A stretch of 64,000 nucleotides of DNA from [Enterobacter] lignolyticus SCF1. Its GTDB lineage: Bacteria > Pseudomonadota > Gammaproteobacteria > Enterobacterales > Enterobacteriaceae. Under the pieces are notes generated by a model, which was not told the DNA's origin, ran no database searches, and was given only the letters and a program-made list of their open reading frames with translations. The DNA lies in contig NC_014618.1 in NCBI RefSeq assembly GCF_000164865.1, positions 3,038,001 to 3,102,000 of the forward strand, read 5' to 3'. Below, piece after piece: positions 19,808-30,846 of the stretch; the first letter of the stretch is position 1; each line of letters opens with the position of its first letter. A program made the position numbers and the translations under genes.

Positions 19808-19903
19808 AAGGGCGGCCGCAGCCGCCCTTTGTCATTGATTACAGGACGAATCCTGTAATCTGTCAAGTCCTCTACTCATCGTTCGGGTCGAAACCCGAAC
19901 GAT
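19808..19903 (-). other. Three tandem hairpins between rpsA and ihfB
   Basis: Three perfect stems stand in a row: 19878-19903 (11-bp stem, loop CGAA, read UUCG on the transcribed strand), 19837-19860 (10-bp stem GATTACAGGA/TCCTGTAATC, again UUCG on the transcript) and 19808-19829 (9-bp stem AAGGGCGGC/GCCGCCCTT). None has a T-run on the minus strand. They may act as 3'-end stabilisers of the abundant rpsA mRNA or as partial terminators before ihfB; that role is inference. Confidence 0.75.
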
Positions 19904-19913
19904 TAAGAGTAAA

Positions 19914-21587
19914 TTACTCGCCTTTCGCTGCTTTGAACGCTTCAGCCATTGCGTTGGAGAAGTTGCCGTCTTCCTGCTTGTTGTTCACAGAAGCGATTGC
20001 ATCTTTCTCGTCAGCTTCGTCTTTAGCACGAACAGACAGGCTGATTGCGCGGTTCTTACGATCAACGCCGGTGAATTTAGCTTCAACGTCATCGCCAACG
20101 TTCAGAACCAGAGTCGCATCTTCAACGCGGTCGCGGGAAGCTTCAGAAGCGCGCAGGTAACCTTCAACGCCGTCAGCCAGTTCTACGGTTGCGCCTTTAG
20201 CGTCAACTGCAGTGACTTTACCGTTTACGATTGCGCCTTTCTTGTTCAGTGCAACCCAGTTGTTGAACGGATCTTCAGCGAGCTGTTTAACGCCCAGGGA
20301 GATACGCTCACGCTCTGCGTCAACCTGCAGAACAACGGCAGCGATTTCGTCGCCTTTCTTGTATTCACGAACTGCTTCTTCGCCTGCAACGTTCCAGGAG
20401 ATATCAGACAGGTGAACCAGACCGTCGATGCCACCGTCCAGGCCGATGAAGATACCGAAGTCAGTGATAGACTTGATTTTACCTTCAACGCGATCGCCCT
20501 TGTTGTGGGTTTCTGCGAACTGCTGCCACGGGTTAGATTTGCACTGCTTCAGACCCAGGGAGATACGACGACGTTCTTCGTCGATGTCCAGAACCATAAC
20601 TTCCACTACGTCGCCAACGTTAACAACTTTGGACGGGTGGATGTTTTTGTTGGTCCAGTCCATTTCGGAAACGTGTACCAGGCCTTCAACGCCTTCTTCG
20701 ATTTCAACGAAGCAGCCGTAGTCGGTCAGGTTGGTCACGCGGCCGGTCAGCTTGGTACCTTCCGGGTAACGCTTAGCGATAGCGACCCACGGATCTTCGC
20801 CCAGCTGTTTCAGACCCAGAGAAACACGGGTACGCTCGCGGTCGAACTTCAGCACTTTAACAGTGATTTCGTCGCCAACGTTCACGATTTCGCTCGGATG
20901 CTTAACGCGTTTCCAGGCCATATCAGTGATGTGCAGCAGGCCGTCTACGCCGCCCAGATCAACGAATGCACCGTAGTCAGTGAGGTTCTTAACGATACCT
21001 TTAACTTCCATGCCTTCCTGCAGGTTTTCCAGCAGCTGATCGCGTTCTGCGCTGTTTTCGGATTCGATAACGGCGCGACGAGAAACAACAACGTTGTTAC
21101 GCTTCTGGTCCAGCTTGATTACTTTGAATTCAAGCTCTTTGCCTTCCAGGTGCAGCGTGTCACGCACCGGACGCACGTCTACCAGGGAACCCGGCAGGAA
21201 CGCACGAATACCGTTCAGCTCAACAGTGAAGCCACCCTTAACTTTGCCGTTGATAACACCGGTAACAGTTTCAGCGTCTTCGTAAGCTTTTTCCAGCGTG
21301 ATCCATGCTTCGTGACGTTTAGCTTTCTCACGGGACAGCAGGGTTTCACCGAAGCCGTCTTCTACTGCATCCAGAGCAACGTCAACTTCGTCGCCAACCT
21401 GAATTTCCAGTTCGCCGGCTGCGTTCTTGAACTGCTCTGCAGGGATTGCAGATTCAGATTTCAGGCCCGCATCAACCAGGACTACGTCTTTGTCGATAGC
21501 AACAACAACGCCACGAACGATGGAACCCGGGCGGGTTTCGATAGTTTTTAAGGATTCTTCAAATAGTTGAGCAAAAGATTCAGTCAT
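19914..21587 (-). CDS. rpsA: Ribosomal protein S1
   Basis: Predicted 557 aa with six S1 (OB-fold) repeats, e.g. VTNLTDYGCFVEIEEGVEGL and IKSITDFGIFIGLDGGIDGL. The first two repeats anchor it to the 30S subunit and the rest bind mRNA, allowing initiation on structured leaders. The codon use is strongly biased to optimal codons, as expected for a very highly expressed gene. The upstream region has only a weak Shine-Dalgarno sequence (GAAG) and two hairpins, matching the known S1-controlled leader of E. coli. Confidence 0.99.
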   Translation of the reverse strand: MTESFAQLFEESLKTIETRPGSIVRGVVVAIDKDVVLVDAGLKSESAIPAEQFKNAAGELEIQVGDEVDVALDAVEDGFGETLLSREKAKRHEAWITLEKAYEDAETVTGVINGKVKGGFTVELNGIRAFLPGSLVDVRPVRDTLHLEGKELEFKVIKLDQKRNNVVVSRRAVIESENSAERDQLLENLQEGMEVKGIVKNLTDYGAFVDLGGVDGLLHITDMAWKRVKHPSEIVNVGDEITVKVLKFDRERTRVSLGLKQLGEDPWVAIAKRYPEGTKLTGRVTNLTDYGCFVEIEEGVEGLVHVSEMDWTNKNIHPSKVVNVGDVVEVMVLDIDEERRRISLGLKQCKSNPWQQFAETHNKGDRVEGKIKSITDFGIFIGLDGGIDGLVHLSDISWNVAGEEAVREYKKGDEIAAVVLQVDAERERISLGVKQLAEDPFNNWVALNKKGAIVNGKVTAVDAKGATVELADGVEGYLRASEASRDRVEDATLVLNVGDDVEAKFTGVDRKNRAISLSVRAKDEADEKDAIASVNNKQEDGNFSNAMAEAFKAAKGE

Positions 21588-21615
21588 GTTTAATCTTCAA
21601 AAGTTAGATTAACGT

Positions 21616-21681
21616 CCATCTGACTTCATGTCGGATGGGGTTGTTTCACATACCCGCTCACACTCCGTTGCAGCGGGGGTA
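21616..21681 (-). promoter_or_regulatory. rpsA leader hairpins (S1 autoregulation)
   Basis: Two inverted repeats lie just upstream of the rpsA start: 21616-21638 (9-bp stem with one G-T pair, CCATCTGAC/GTCGGATGG) and about 21651-21681 (TACCCGCT/AGCGGGGGTA). In E. coli the rpsA leader folds into several hairpins that replace a normal Shine-Dalgarno and make translation sensitive to free S1. The hairpins are seen; the regulatory role is by homology. Confidence 0.6.
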
Positions 21682-21711
21682 CTACAAATTCAGAGGCGCT
21701 GCGAGTGTAGA

Positions 21712-22395
21712 TCAGGCAGCAGCCAGTTTTTGGCGCGCGTATTGTAGCGCTTTTTCAATCACTTGCTCAATACTTAATCGTGTGGAATCCAGCACTAAAG
21801 CATCGGCAGCGGGAACCAACGGAGCTACCGCACGGTTGCGGTCACGGTCGTCGCGTTCCTTTATCTCGGCCAAAAGGCGCTCAAAGTTAACACTAAAGCC
21901 CTTCTCCTGCAACTGTAGCATACGGCGGTGGGCGCGCTCTTCCGAGGAGGCGTCGAGGAAAATTTTCACCGGCGCATCGGGGAACACCACGGTGCCCATA
22001 TCACGTCCGTCGGCAATCAGGCCCGGCGCGTCGCGAAACGCGCGCTGGCGACGCAGCAGCGCTTCGCGCACGCGCGGGAAGGCGGCAACCTGCGAAGCGG
22101 CATTGGCCACTTCCTGGGTGCGGATTTCTGCGCTGACGTCCTCACCTTCAAGAATGACCTCAAGATTGCCATTCGTCGAGACGAAGCGGACGTCCAGATG
22201 CGCAGCCAGCGGAACCAGGACGTCTTCGGAGGTAACATCAACATGGTGATGCAGCGCGGCCAGCGCCAGCACGCGGTAGATAGCGCCAGAATCCAGCAGG
22301 TGCCACTGCAGCGCTTCCGCCATTGCCTTGCACAGAGTGCCTTTTCCAGCACCGCTTGGGCCATCAATGGTGATTACCGGGGCAATTGCCGTCAT
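21712..22395 (-). CDS. cmk: Cytidylate kinase
   Basis: Predicted 227 aa, starting MTAIAPVITIDGPSGAGKGT at 22395; 19 upstream in-frame codons are not part of the family. The P-loop GPSGAGKGT is at about residues 12-20, and DGRDMGTVVFPDA is conserved in CMP kinases. It phosphorylates CMP and dCMP, recycling nucleotides from RNA turnover and lipid synthesis. It is 124 bp upstream of rpsA and co-oriented, as in the cmk-rpsA operon of E. coli. Confidence 0.97.
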   Translation of the reverse strand: MTAIAPVITIDGPSGAGKGTLCKAMAEALQWHLLDSGAIYRVLALAALHHHVDVTSEDVLVPLAAHLDVRFVSTNGNLEVILEGEDVSAEIRTQEVANAASQVAAFPRVREALLRRQRAFRDAPGLIADGRDMGTVVFPDAPVKIFLDASSEERAHRRMLQLQEKGFSVNFERLLAEIKERDDRDRNRAVAPLVPAADALVLDSTRLSIEQVIEKALQYARQKLAAA

Positions 22396-22572
22396 CTTTT
22401 TCTCCTTCACTAAGGCATCGGTTGCATAAACGCCGCGCATTATACGCGTCATTGCCTTTGACCGTTAATACTGGTTGCAAATAACAGACTGATTGAAGGT
22501 GAGTGTAGAAGAAATGCGCAGGGGAGATGTCGAAAAGCGCGACGCTGCGCCGGACGGCGCAGCGCAGCAGGG

Positions 22573-23856
22573 TCAGGCGAGCGTGCTGATGCGGGCCAGC
22601 TGTTCGAAATAGTCCGGGAAGGTCTTAGCCGTACATTTCGGGTCAAGAATAGTCACCGGAGTATCCGACAGCGCCACCAGCGAGAAGCACATCGCCATGC
22701 GGTGATCGTTGTATGTGCCAATCTCTGCGGTATTCAGCCGGGCGGGCGGCGTCACGCGAATGAAATCCTCGCCCTCCTCCACCTCAGCGCCGACTTTACG
22801 CAGCTCCGTCGCCATGGCGAACAGGCGATCGGTCTCCTTGACGCGCCAGTTATAGATATTGCGCATCGTCGTCGTGCCTTTTGCAAACAGCGCGGTAGTT
22901 GCGATCGTCATCGCCGCGTCAGGAATGTGGTTCATATCCATATCAATGGCGTTCAGTTCGCCGCGGGTACAGGAAATAAAATCCGCCCCCCAGACGATGG
23001 TCGCGCCCATCTTCTCCAGCACATCGGCGAAACGAATATCGCCCTGCACGCTGCTGCGGCCGATCCCGGTCACCTTCACCGTACCGCCTTTAATTGCCGC
23101 CGCGGCGAGGAAATACGACGCCGACGAGGCATCCCCCTCAACCAGGTAGCTGCCCGGCGACTGATAGTGCTGCCCGCCCTTCACCACGAAACGCTGATAG
23201 CTCTGGTTGTCTACCGTCACGCCGAAGGTTTTCATCAGATGCAGCGTAATGTCGATATACGGTTTCGATACCAGATCGCCTTTGATGGCGATCACGGTAT
23301 CCTGCTCCGCCAGCGGCGCGGTCATCAGCAGCGCGGTCAGGAACTGGCTGGAGACGCTGCCGTCAACGGCAACGCTGCCGCCGGTGAAACCGCCTTTCAG
23401 GCGCAGCGGCGGATAATTTTCCTGCTCCAGATACTCAATCTGCGCGCCGCCCTGACGCAGGGCATCGACCAGATGGCCGATCGGGCGCTCCTTCATGCGC
23501 GGCTCGCCGGTCAGCACGATATCGTTGTGCCCCAGGCACAGCGCAGCCGCCAGCGGGCGCATAGCGGTCCCGGCGTTGCCCAGAAACAGCTCAAGCGCAT
23601 CGCCAGCCTGCAGCGGGCCGCCGTTGCCGGTCACTTCACAGCGGGTGCGATCGGCCGACAGGGTGTAATGAACTCCCAGCGCACTCAACGCATTCAGCAT
23701 ATGGCGCACGTCGTCGCTATCCAGCAGGTTGGTCAGCACCGTCGTGCCGCGGGCTAACGCCGCCAGCAGCAGAGCGCGGTTCGAGACACTTTTAGACCCC
23801 GGTAAATTGATGGTGCCATCCACCCGCGCGATGGGTTGTAACGTCAGGAATTCCAT
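22573..23856 (-). CDS. aroA: EPSP synthase
   Basis: Predicted 427 aa, the E. coli length, starting MEFLTLQPIARVDGTINLPG at 23856 rather than three codons upstream. LPGSKSVSNRALLLAAL and LFLGNAGTAMRPLAAALC are the shikimate-3-phosphate and PEP binding segments. It makes 5-enolpyruvylshikimate-3-phosphate, the sixth step of the shikimate pathway, and is the glyphosate target. The conserved Gly and Pro of the NAGTAMRP segment are unchanged. Second gene after serC with a terminator-like hairpin between. Confidence 0.98.
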   Translation of the reverse strand: MEFLTLQPIARVDGTINLPGSKSVSNRALLLAALARGTTVLTNLLDSDDVRHMLNALSALGVHYTLSADRTRCEVTGNGGPLQAGDALELFLGNAGTAMRPLAAALCLGHNDIVLTGEPRMKERPIGHLVDALRQGGAQIEYLEQENYPPLRLKGGFTGGSVAVDGSVSSQFLTALLMTAPLAEQDTVIAIKGDLVSKPYIDITLHLMKTFGVTVDNQSYQRFVVKGGQHYQSPGSYLVEGDASSASYFLAAAAIKGGTVKVTGIGRSSVQGDIRFADVLEKMGATIVWGADFISCTRGELNAIDMDMNHIPDAAMTIATTALFAKGTTTMRNIYNWRVKETDRLFAMATELRKVGAEVEEGEDFIRVTPPARLNTAEIGTYNDHRMAMCFSLVALSDTPVTILDPKCTAKTFPDYFEQLARISTLA

Positions 23857-23882
23857 GAAACTCAACTCTCAAAAACAGAAAT

Positions 23883-23908
23883 AAAAACCCCGCAGACCCG
23901 CTGCGGGG
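23883..23908 (-). terminator. Internal terminator/attenuator between serC and aroA
   Basis: An 8-bp stem, CCCCGCAG/CTGCGGGG, is followed on the minus strand by TTTTTAT. It lies in the 69-bp gap of the serC-aroA operon. A similar terminator-like element is described between these genes in E. coli and Salmonella and lowers aroA relative to serC. Confidence 0.75.
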
Positions 23909-23925
23909 ATGAAAAAGAATATCGA

Positions 23926-25014
23926 TTAACCGCGGCGGCGCTCGAAATCCTGCATAAAGTCCGTCAGCGCCTTCACGCCTGCCAGCGGCATCGCGTTATA
24001 GATAGAAGCACGCATGCCGCCCACGACGCGGTGGCCTTTCAGCGCATGCAGCCCCGCGGCGAAGGACTCTTCAAGGAACAGCTTGTCCAGCGCGCTGTCC
24101 GCCAGCTGGAACGGCACGTTCATGCGGGAACGGTTCGCTTGCGCTACGTCGTTACGGTAGAAATCGCTGTTATCGATGGCACCGTACAGCAGTTCTGCTT
24201 TTTGCTGGTTAATGCGATCCATCGCCGCAACGCCGCCCTGCTCTTTCAGCCATTTGAACACCAGGCCGGACAGATACCAGGCAAACGTCGGCGGGGTATT
24301 GAACATGGAATCGTTATTACTCAGTACCGTGTAGTCGAGGATGGACGGGCATGCAGTATGCGCTTTGCCCAGCAAATCTTCGCGTACGATGACTAACGTC
24401 AGGCCAGCCGGGCCGATGTTTTTCTGCGCACCTGCATAGATGACGCCAAAACGGCTCACGTCGATCGGCCCTGACAGAATGGAAGAGGAAAAGTCAGCGG
24501 TCACAACAACGTCGCGGCCGAAATCCGGCATTTCCGCAATCGCGATACCGTCGATCGTTTCATTCGGGCAGTAGTGCATATAGGCGGCGTTATCAGACAG
24601 CTGCCATTCGCGCATCGGTTTTACCGCACGCTTACCGTCTACCGTCACCTTTGCGTCAATCACGTGCGGCGTACAGTATTTATGCGCTTCCTTAATGGCG
24701 CTCTCGGCCCAGTAGCCGGCGTCCACGTAGTCAGCCGTCTTTTTGTCGCCCAGCAGGTTGAGCGGCACGCCGGCAAACTGGCCGCGGCCGCCGCCGTGGC
24801 AGAACAGCACTTTGTAGTTGGAAGGAATGTTCAGCAAATCACGGAAATCTCTTTCCGCTTCTTCCGCCACCTGGATGAATTCTTTACCACGGTGACTGAT
24901 TTCCATTACCGAGGTGCCTAAACCGTGCCAGTCGCACAGTTCCTGTTGCGCCAGTTTAAGAACATCTGCCGGAAGCATTGCCGGACCTGAACTGAAATTG
25001 AAAACCTGAGCCAT
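23926..25014 (-). CDS. serC: Phosphoserine aminotransferase
   Basis: Predicted 362 aa. MAQVFNFSSGPAMLPADVLK and YAGAQKNIGPAG, with the PLP-binding Lys, identify SerC. It makes phosphoserine for serine synthesis and 4-phosphohydroxythreonine for pyridoxal phosphate synthesis. The serC-aroA linkage is typical; chorismate-derived enterobactin also uses serine. It is divergent from ycaO with a 286-bp gap in which E. coli K-12 carries ycaP; no ycaP is visible here. Confidence 0.98.
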   Translation of the reverse strand: MAQVFNFSSGPAMLPADVLKLAQQELCDWHGLGTSVMEISHRGKEFIQVAEEAERDFRDLLNIPSNYKVLFCHGGGRGQFAGVPLNLLGDKKTADYVDAGYWAESAIKEAHKYCTPHVIDAKVTVDGKRAVKPMREWQLSDNAAYMHYCPNETIDGIAIAEMPDFGRDVVVTADFSSSILSGPIDVSRFGVIYAGAQKNIGPAGLTLVIVREDLLGKAHTACPSILDYTVLSNNDSMFNTPPTFAWYLSGLVFKWLKEQGGVAAMDRINQQKAELLYGAIDNSDFYRNDVAQANRSRMNVPFQLADSALDKLFLEESFAAGLHALKGHRVVGGMRASIYNAMPLAGVKALTDFMQDFERRRG

Positions 25015-25300
25015 TTCCCCTCACCACGCTAAAAGCAATATGATATGTCTGTGGATATCGGTTTTATCATTCAGTGACACGCGCCGCAATGGCTAAACGT
25101 CATCCGCGGTGAAATGTGCTCGCCATCACACAACAGAATCTGCCATCTTGACGGGTGAATACCGACATTTTCGCTATCGGCGGCTCGCGCTATCCGCCAC
25201 CCCCGCAGACCTTTATTTTATTCCCCCCGGCCGGGATGATAGCGCCTGACACATAAACCCCGTATGATTGCGCGCTTTCCGTACGACAAAAGTGACTGCC

Positions 25301-27067
25301 ATGACCCAAACCTTTATTCCCGGCAAAGACGCCGCGCTGGAAGACTCCATCGCCCGCTTCCAGCAGAAGTTGCTCGATCTGGGTTTCCATATCGAGGAAG
25401 CCTCCTGGCTGAACCCGGTGCCGAACGTGTGGTCGGTGCATATTCGCGACAAAGAGTCCGCGCTGTGCTTTACCAACGGTAAAGGCGCAACCAAAAAAGC
25501 AGCCCTGGCCTCCGCGCTTGGCGAATATTTCGAGCGCCTGTCCACTAACTACTTCTTTGCCGATTTCTGGCTGGGTGAAACCATCGCGAACGGCCCGTTC
25601 GTCCACTACCCGAACGAAAAATGGTTCCCGCTGACCGAGGATGACGAGCTGCCGGAGGGTATTCTTGATGCCCGCCTGCGCGCCTTTTACGATCCTGACG
25701 ATCAGCTGACCGCAAGCCAGCTGGTGGATCTGCAGTCCGGTAACGACGATCGCGGCATCTGCGGCCTGCCGTTCACCCGTCAGTCCGATGGCAAAACGGT
25801 CTATATCCCGATGAATATCGTCGGCAACCTGTACGTTTCTAACGGCATGTCTGCGGGCAACACCCGTAATGAAGCGCGCGTGCAGGGGCTGTCCGAAGTC
25901 TTCGAACGCCACATCAAGAACCGCATCATTGCCGAAAGCATCAGCCTGCCGGAAATCCCGGCCGAGGTCATGGCGCGCTATCCGGGCGTTGTCGAATCCA
26001 TCGCGATGCTGGAAGCGGAAGGGTTCCCCATTTTTGCCTACGACGGTTCGCTGGGCGGTAAATACCCGGTAATCTGCGTGGTGCTGTTTAACCCGGCCAA
26101 CGGCACCTGCTTTGCTTCCTTCGGCGCCCACCCGGACTTCGGCGTCGCGCTGGAGCGCACCGTCACCGAGCTGCTGCAGGGCCGTGGACTTAAGGATCTC
26201 GACGTCTTTACGCCGCCGACCTTCGACGATGAAGAGGTCGCGGAACACGCAAACCTCGAAACGCACTTTATCGACTCCAGCGGCCTGATCTCCTGGGATA
26301 TGTTCAAGAAGGATGCAGACTATCCGTTCGCTGACTGGAATTTCTCCGGCACTACCGAAGAAGAGTTCGCCACGTTGATGGCTATTTTCCAGGCGGAAGA
26401 TAAAGACGTCTATATTGCCGACTACGAGCACCTTGGCGTCTACGCCTGCCGTATTCTGGTGCCGGGCATGTCCGATATTTATCCGGCGGAAGACCTGTGG
26501 CTTGCCAACAATAATATGGGCAGCCATCTGCGCGAGACGATTCTCTCTTTGCCAACCAGCGAATGGGAAAAAGAAGACTATCTGTCGCTCATTGAGCAAA
26601 TGGACGACGAAGGCCTGGACGACTTCACCCGCGTACGCGAGCTGCTAGGCCTGGCGACCGGTAAAGATAACGGCTGGTATACCCTGCGCATTGGCGAACT
26701 GAAAGCCATGCTGGCGCTGGCGGGCGGCGACCTGGAGCAGGCGCTTATCTGGACCGAGTGGACCATGGAGTTTAACGCGTCTATCTTCAGCGCCGAGCGC
26801 GCCAACTACTACCGCTGCCTGCAAACCCTGCTGCTGCTGGCGCAGGAAGAAGAGCGCGAGCCGCTGCAGTACCTGAACGCCTTTGTTCGCATGTACGGCG
26901 CAGAGGCCGTTGAAGCCGCAAGCGCTGCGCTGAGCGGTGAAGCGCCGTTCTACGGCCTGCAGCCTGTCGATAGCGATCTTACCGCGTTCCCGGCGCATCA
27001 GGGGCTGCTGAAGGCTTATGAAAAGCTGCAGCGCGCTAAGGCCCGCTTCTGGGCGGACCAGGCGTAA
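25301..27067 (+). CDS. ycaO: YcaO, founding member of the YcaO cyclodehydratase/ATPase family
   Basis: Predicted 588 aa (E. coli 586), starting MTQTFIPGKDAALEDSIARF at 25301; eleven codons further upstream are not conserved. The YcaO domain binds ATP with conserved acidic residues in the N-terminal half (e.g. GEYFERLSTNYFF, NEARVQGLSEVFERH). A C-terminal tetratricopeptide-like helical part follows. Relatives activate peptide amides to build thiazolines or thioamides; E. coli YcaO is linked to RimO-dependent beta-methylthiolation of ribosomal protein S12. No nearby peptide precursor gene is visible, so it is the housekeeping type. Confidence 0.95.
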   Translation: MTQTFIPGKDAALEDSIARFQQKLLDLGFHIEEASWLNPVPNVWSVHIRDKESALCFTNGKGATKKAALASALGEYFERLSTNYFFADFWLGETIANGPFVHYPNEKWFPLTEDDELPEGILDARLRAFYDPDDQLTASQLVDLQSGNDDRGICGLPFTRQSDGKTVYIPMNIVGNLYVSNGMSAGNTRNEARVQGLSEVFERHIKNRIIAESISLPEIPAEVMARYPGVVESIAMLEAEGFPIFAYDGSLGGKYPVICVVLFNPANGTCFASFGAHPDFGVALERTVTELLQGRGLKDLDVFTPPTFDDEEVAEHANLETHFIDSSGLISWDMFKKDADYPFADWNFSGTTEEEFATLMAIFQAEDKDVYIADYEHLGVYACRILVPGMSDIYPAEDLWLANNNMGSHLRETILSLPTSEWEKEDYLSLIEQMDDEGLDDFTRVRELLGLATGKDNGWYTLRIGELKAMLALAGGDLEQALIWTEWTMEFNASIFSAERANYYRCLQTLLLLAQEEEREPLQYLNAFVRMYGAEAVEAASAALSGEAPFYGLQPVDSDLTAFPAHQGLLKAYEKLQRAKARFWADQA

Positions 27068-27111
27068 AGACACAACAAATGTATGGCGAAAATATTCGCC
27101 TGCGCTATATT

Positions 27112-27139
27112 ACGGGGCCACATTGCGGGCCCCGTTTTT
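27112..27139 (+). terminator. Terminator of ycaO
   Basis: The stem ACGGGGCC/GGCCCCGT is followed by TTTTTA. It lies 45 bases after the ycaO stop codon. Confidence 0.85.
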
Positions 27140-27466
27140 ATTTATCCGGCGCCCGACATTAATTTGTAATAATAAAGTTAATTATGCGTAAATACTATTA
27201 TTAGTAGCTTATCAGTATTGTTAATTTTAATGCATATTACCCCATTTTAATTAACCGGCAGAACGGAGGGTTACGGAAAAAATTCAACTTCATTTGTAAT
27301 TTTTAAAATTTATTTTTATTTTGATAATCAAAAAGTTACGCCGCAATTGTTGAAAAACCATACGATTTGCGGGCCTATAAGCCAGGCGAGATATGATCTA
27401 TATCAAATTCTCTTCTATAATGCTTTGTTAGTATCTCGTCGCCGACTTAATAAAGAGAGAGTTAGT
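27140..27466 (+). promoter_or_regulatory. focA-pflB upstream control region
   Basis: About 330 bp without a gene, strongly AT-rich compared with its surroundings. In E. coli this operon has several promoters controlled by FNR, ArcA and IHF. A GTTAA-N6-GTAAA direct repeat at 27177-27192 resembles an ArcA box, and a TATAAT at 27416-27421 is a good -10 candidate. I saw no small open frame that looks real. Confidence 0.6.
27393..27406. promoter_or_regulatory. Candidate FNR box upstream of focA
   Basis: ATGATctatATCAA matches the FNR consensus TTGAT-N4-ATCAA in nine of ten positions. It lies 61 bp before the focA start codon and just upstream of a TATAAT. This fits the anaerobic induction known for focA-pflB. 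Confidence 0.7.
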
Positions 27467-28324
27467 GTGAAAGCTGACAACCCTTTTGATCTTTTACTCC
27501 CTGCTGCAATGGCGAAAGTTGCCGAAGAAGCAGGTGTCTATAAAGCAACGAAACACCCGATGAAGACCTTTTATCTGGCGATTACGGCGGGTGTGTTTAT
27601 CTCGATTGCCTTTGTCTTCTATATCACTGCTACCACAGGCACCGCCGCAATGCCGTTCGGCATCGCAAAGCTGATTGGCGGTATCTGCTTCTCACTGGGC
27701 CTGATTCTGTGCGTGATTTGCGGCGCAGATCTGTTCACCTCCACGGTACTTATCGTCGTCGCGAAAGCCAGCGGCCGTATCACCTGGGGTCAACTGGCGC
27801 GAAACTGGTTAAACGTCTATGTTGGTAACCTGATTGGCGCGCTGCTCTTTGTTCTGCTGATGTGGCTATCCGGCGAGTACATGGCCGCGAACGGCGGCTG
27901 GGGACTCAACGTTCTGCAAACCGCCGACCACAAAATGCATCATACTTTTATTGAGGCTGTGAGCCTCGGTATTCTGGCAAACCTGATGGTCTGTCTGGCG
28001 GTGTGGATGAGCTACTCCGGCCGCAGCCTGATGGATAAAGCGATGATTATGGTTCTCCCGGTAGCGATGTTCGTCGCCAGCGGTTTTGAGCACAGTATCG
28101 CTAACATGTTTATGATCCCGATGGGTATCGTAATCCGTAACTTTGCCAGCCCGGAGTTCTGGACCGCCGTTGGTTCGAATCCGGACAGTTTTTCACACCT
28201 GACTGTGATGAACTTCATCACCGATAACCTGATTCCGGTCACTATCGGGAACATTATCGGTGGGGGTCTGTTAGTCGGGTTGACATACTGGGTCATTTAC
28301 CTGCGTGGCGGCGATCGTCATTAA
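27467..28324 (+). CDS. focA: FocA formate channel
   Basis: Predicted 285 aa, the E. coli length, with a GTG start (GTGAAAGCTGACAAC); the upstream open frame includes the promoter and is not protein. Six membrane segments of the formate/nitrite transporter fold are visible, e.g. TFYLAITAGVFISIAFVFYI and LCVICGADLFTSTVLIVVAK. The pentamer moves formate in or out of the cell depending on pH and interacts with PflB through its N-terminus. First gene of focA-pflB, 54 bp before pflB. The GTG start probably keeps FocA low relative to PflB. Confidence 0.97.
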   Translation: MKADNPFDLLLPAAMAKVAEEAGVYKATKHPMKTFYLAITAGVFISIAFVFYITATTGTAAMPFGIAKLIGGICFSLGLILCVICGADLFTSTVLIVVAKASGRITWGQLARNWLNVYVGNLIGALLFVLLMWLSGEYMAANGGWGLNVLQTADHKMHHTFIEAVSLGILANLMVCLAVWMSYSGRSLMDKAMIMVLPVAMFVASGFEHSIANMFMIPMGIVIRNFASPEFWTAVGSNPDSFSHLTVMNFITDNLIPVTIGNIIGGGLLVGLTYWVIYLRGGDRH

Positions 28325-28378
28325 TGATGGTTGCTTCAGGCAGTAAATAAAAAATCCACTTAAGAAGGTAGGTGTTAC

Positions 28379-30661
<2,283 letters not shown>

Positions 30662-30701
30662 TTGGTTTTGACTGAAATCGTACTTTAAAAAGCGTACAAT
30701 A

Positions 30702-30728
30702 AAGGCTCCACGTAAGTGGGGCCTTTTT
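30702..30728 (+). terminator. Terminator of focA-pflB
   Basis: AAAGGCTCCAC pairs with GTGGGGCCTTT (one mismatch) around a GTAA loop, followed by more T. It separates pflB from pflA, which has its own promoter in the next 110 bp. Confidence 0.85.
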
Positions 30729-30846
30729 AATAGCCTGCTTTGTCAGCTATCTATACTTATGGATAACAGCCAAAACAGACTCGACACAGTTAATAACTGT
30801 GCACTAACACTGGCCCCGGATGGGCCACATCTGGAGAAACACCGCA

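Noticed and set aside
20412..21551. A 379-codon open frame antisense to rpsA
   Set aside because: Same cause: optimal codons of rpsA leave the antisense frame open. Rich in Asn, Phe and Val in repeats that mirror the S1 domains.
25190..26599. A 469-codon antisense frame over ycaO
   Set aside because: Overlaps a clear conserved gene and has no recognisable domain or ribosome site.
27321..27331. TTGATAATCAA upstream of focA as an FNR site
   Set aside because: The half-sites are separated by one base instead of four, so it does not fit an FNR dimer; the box at 27393 fits better.
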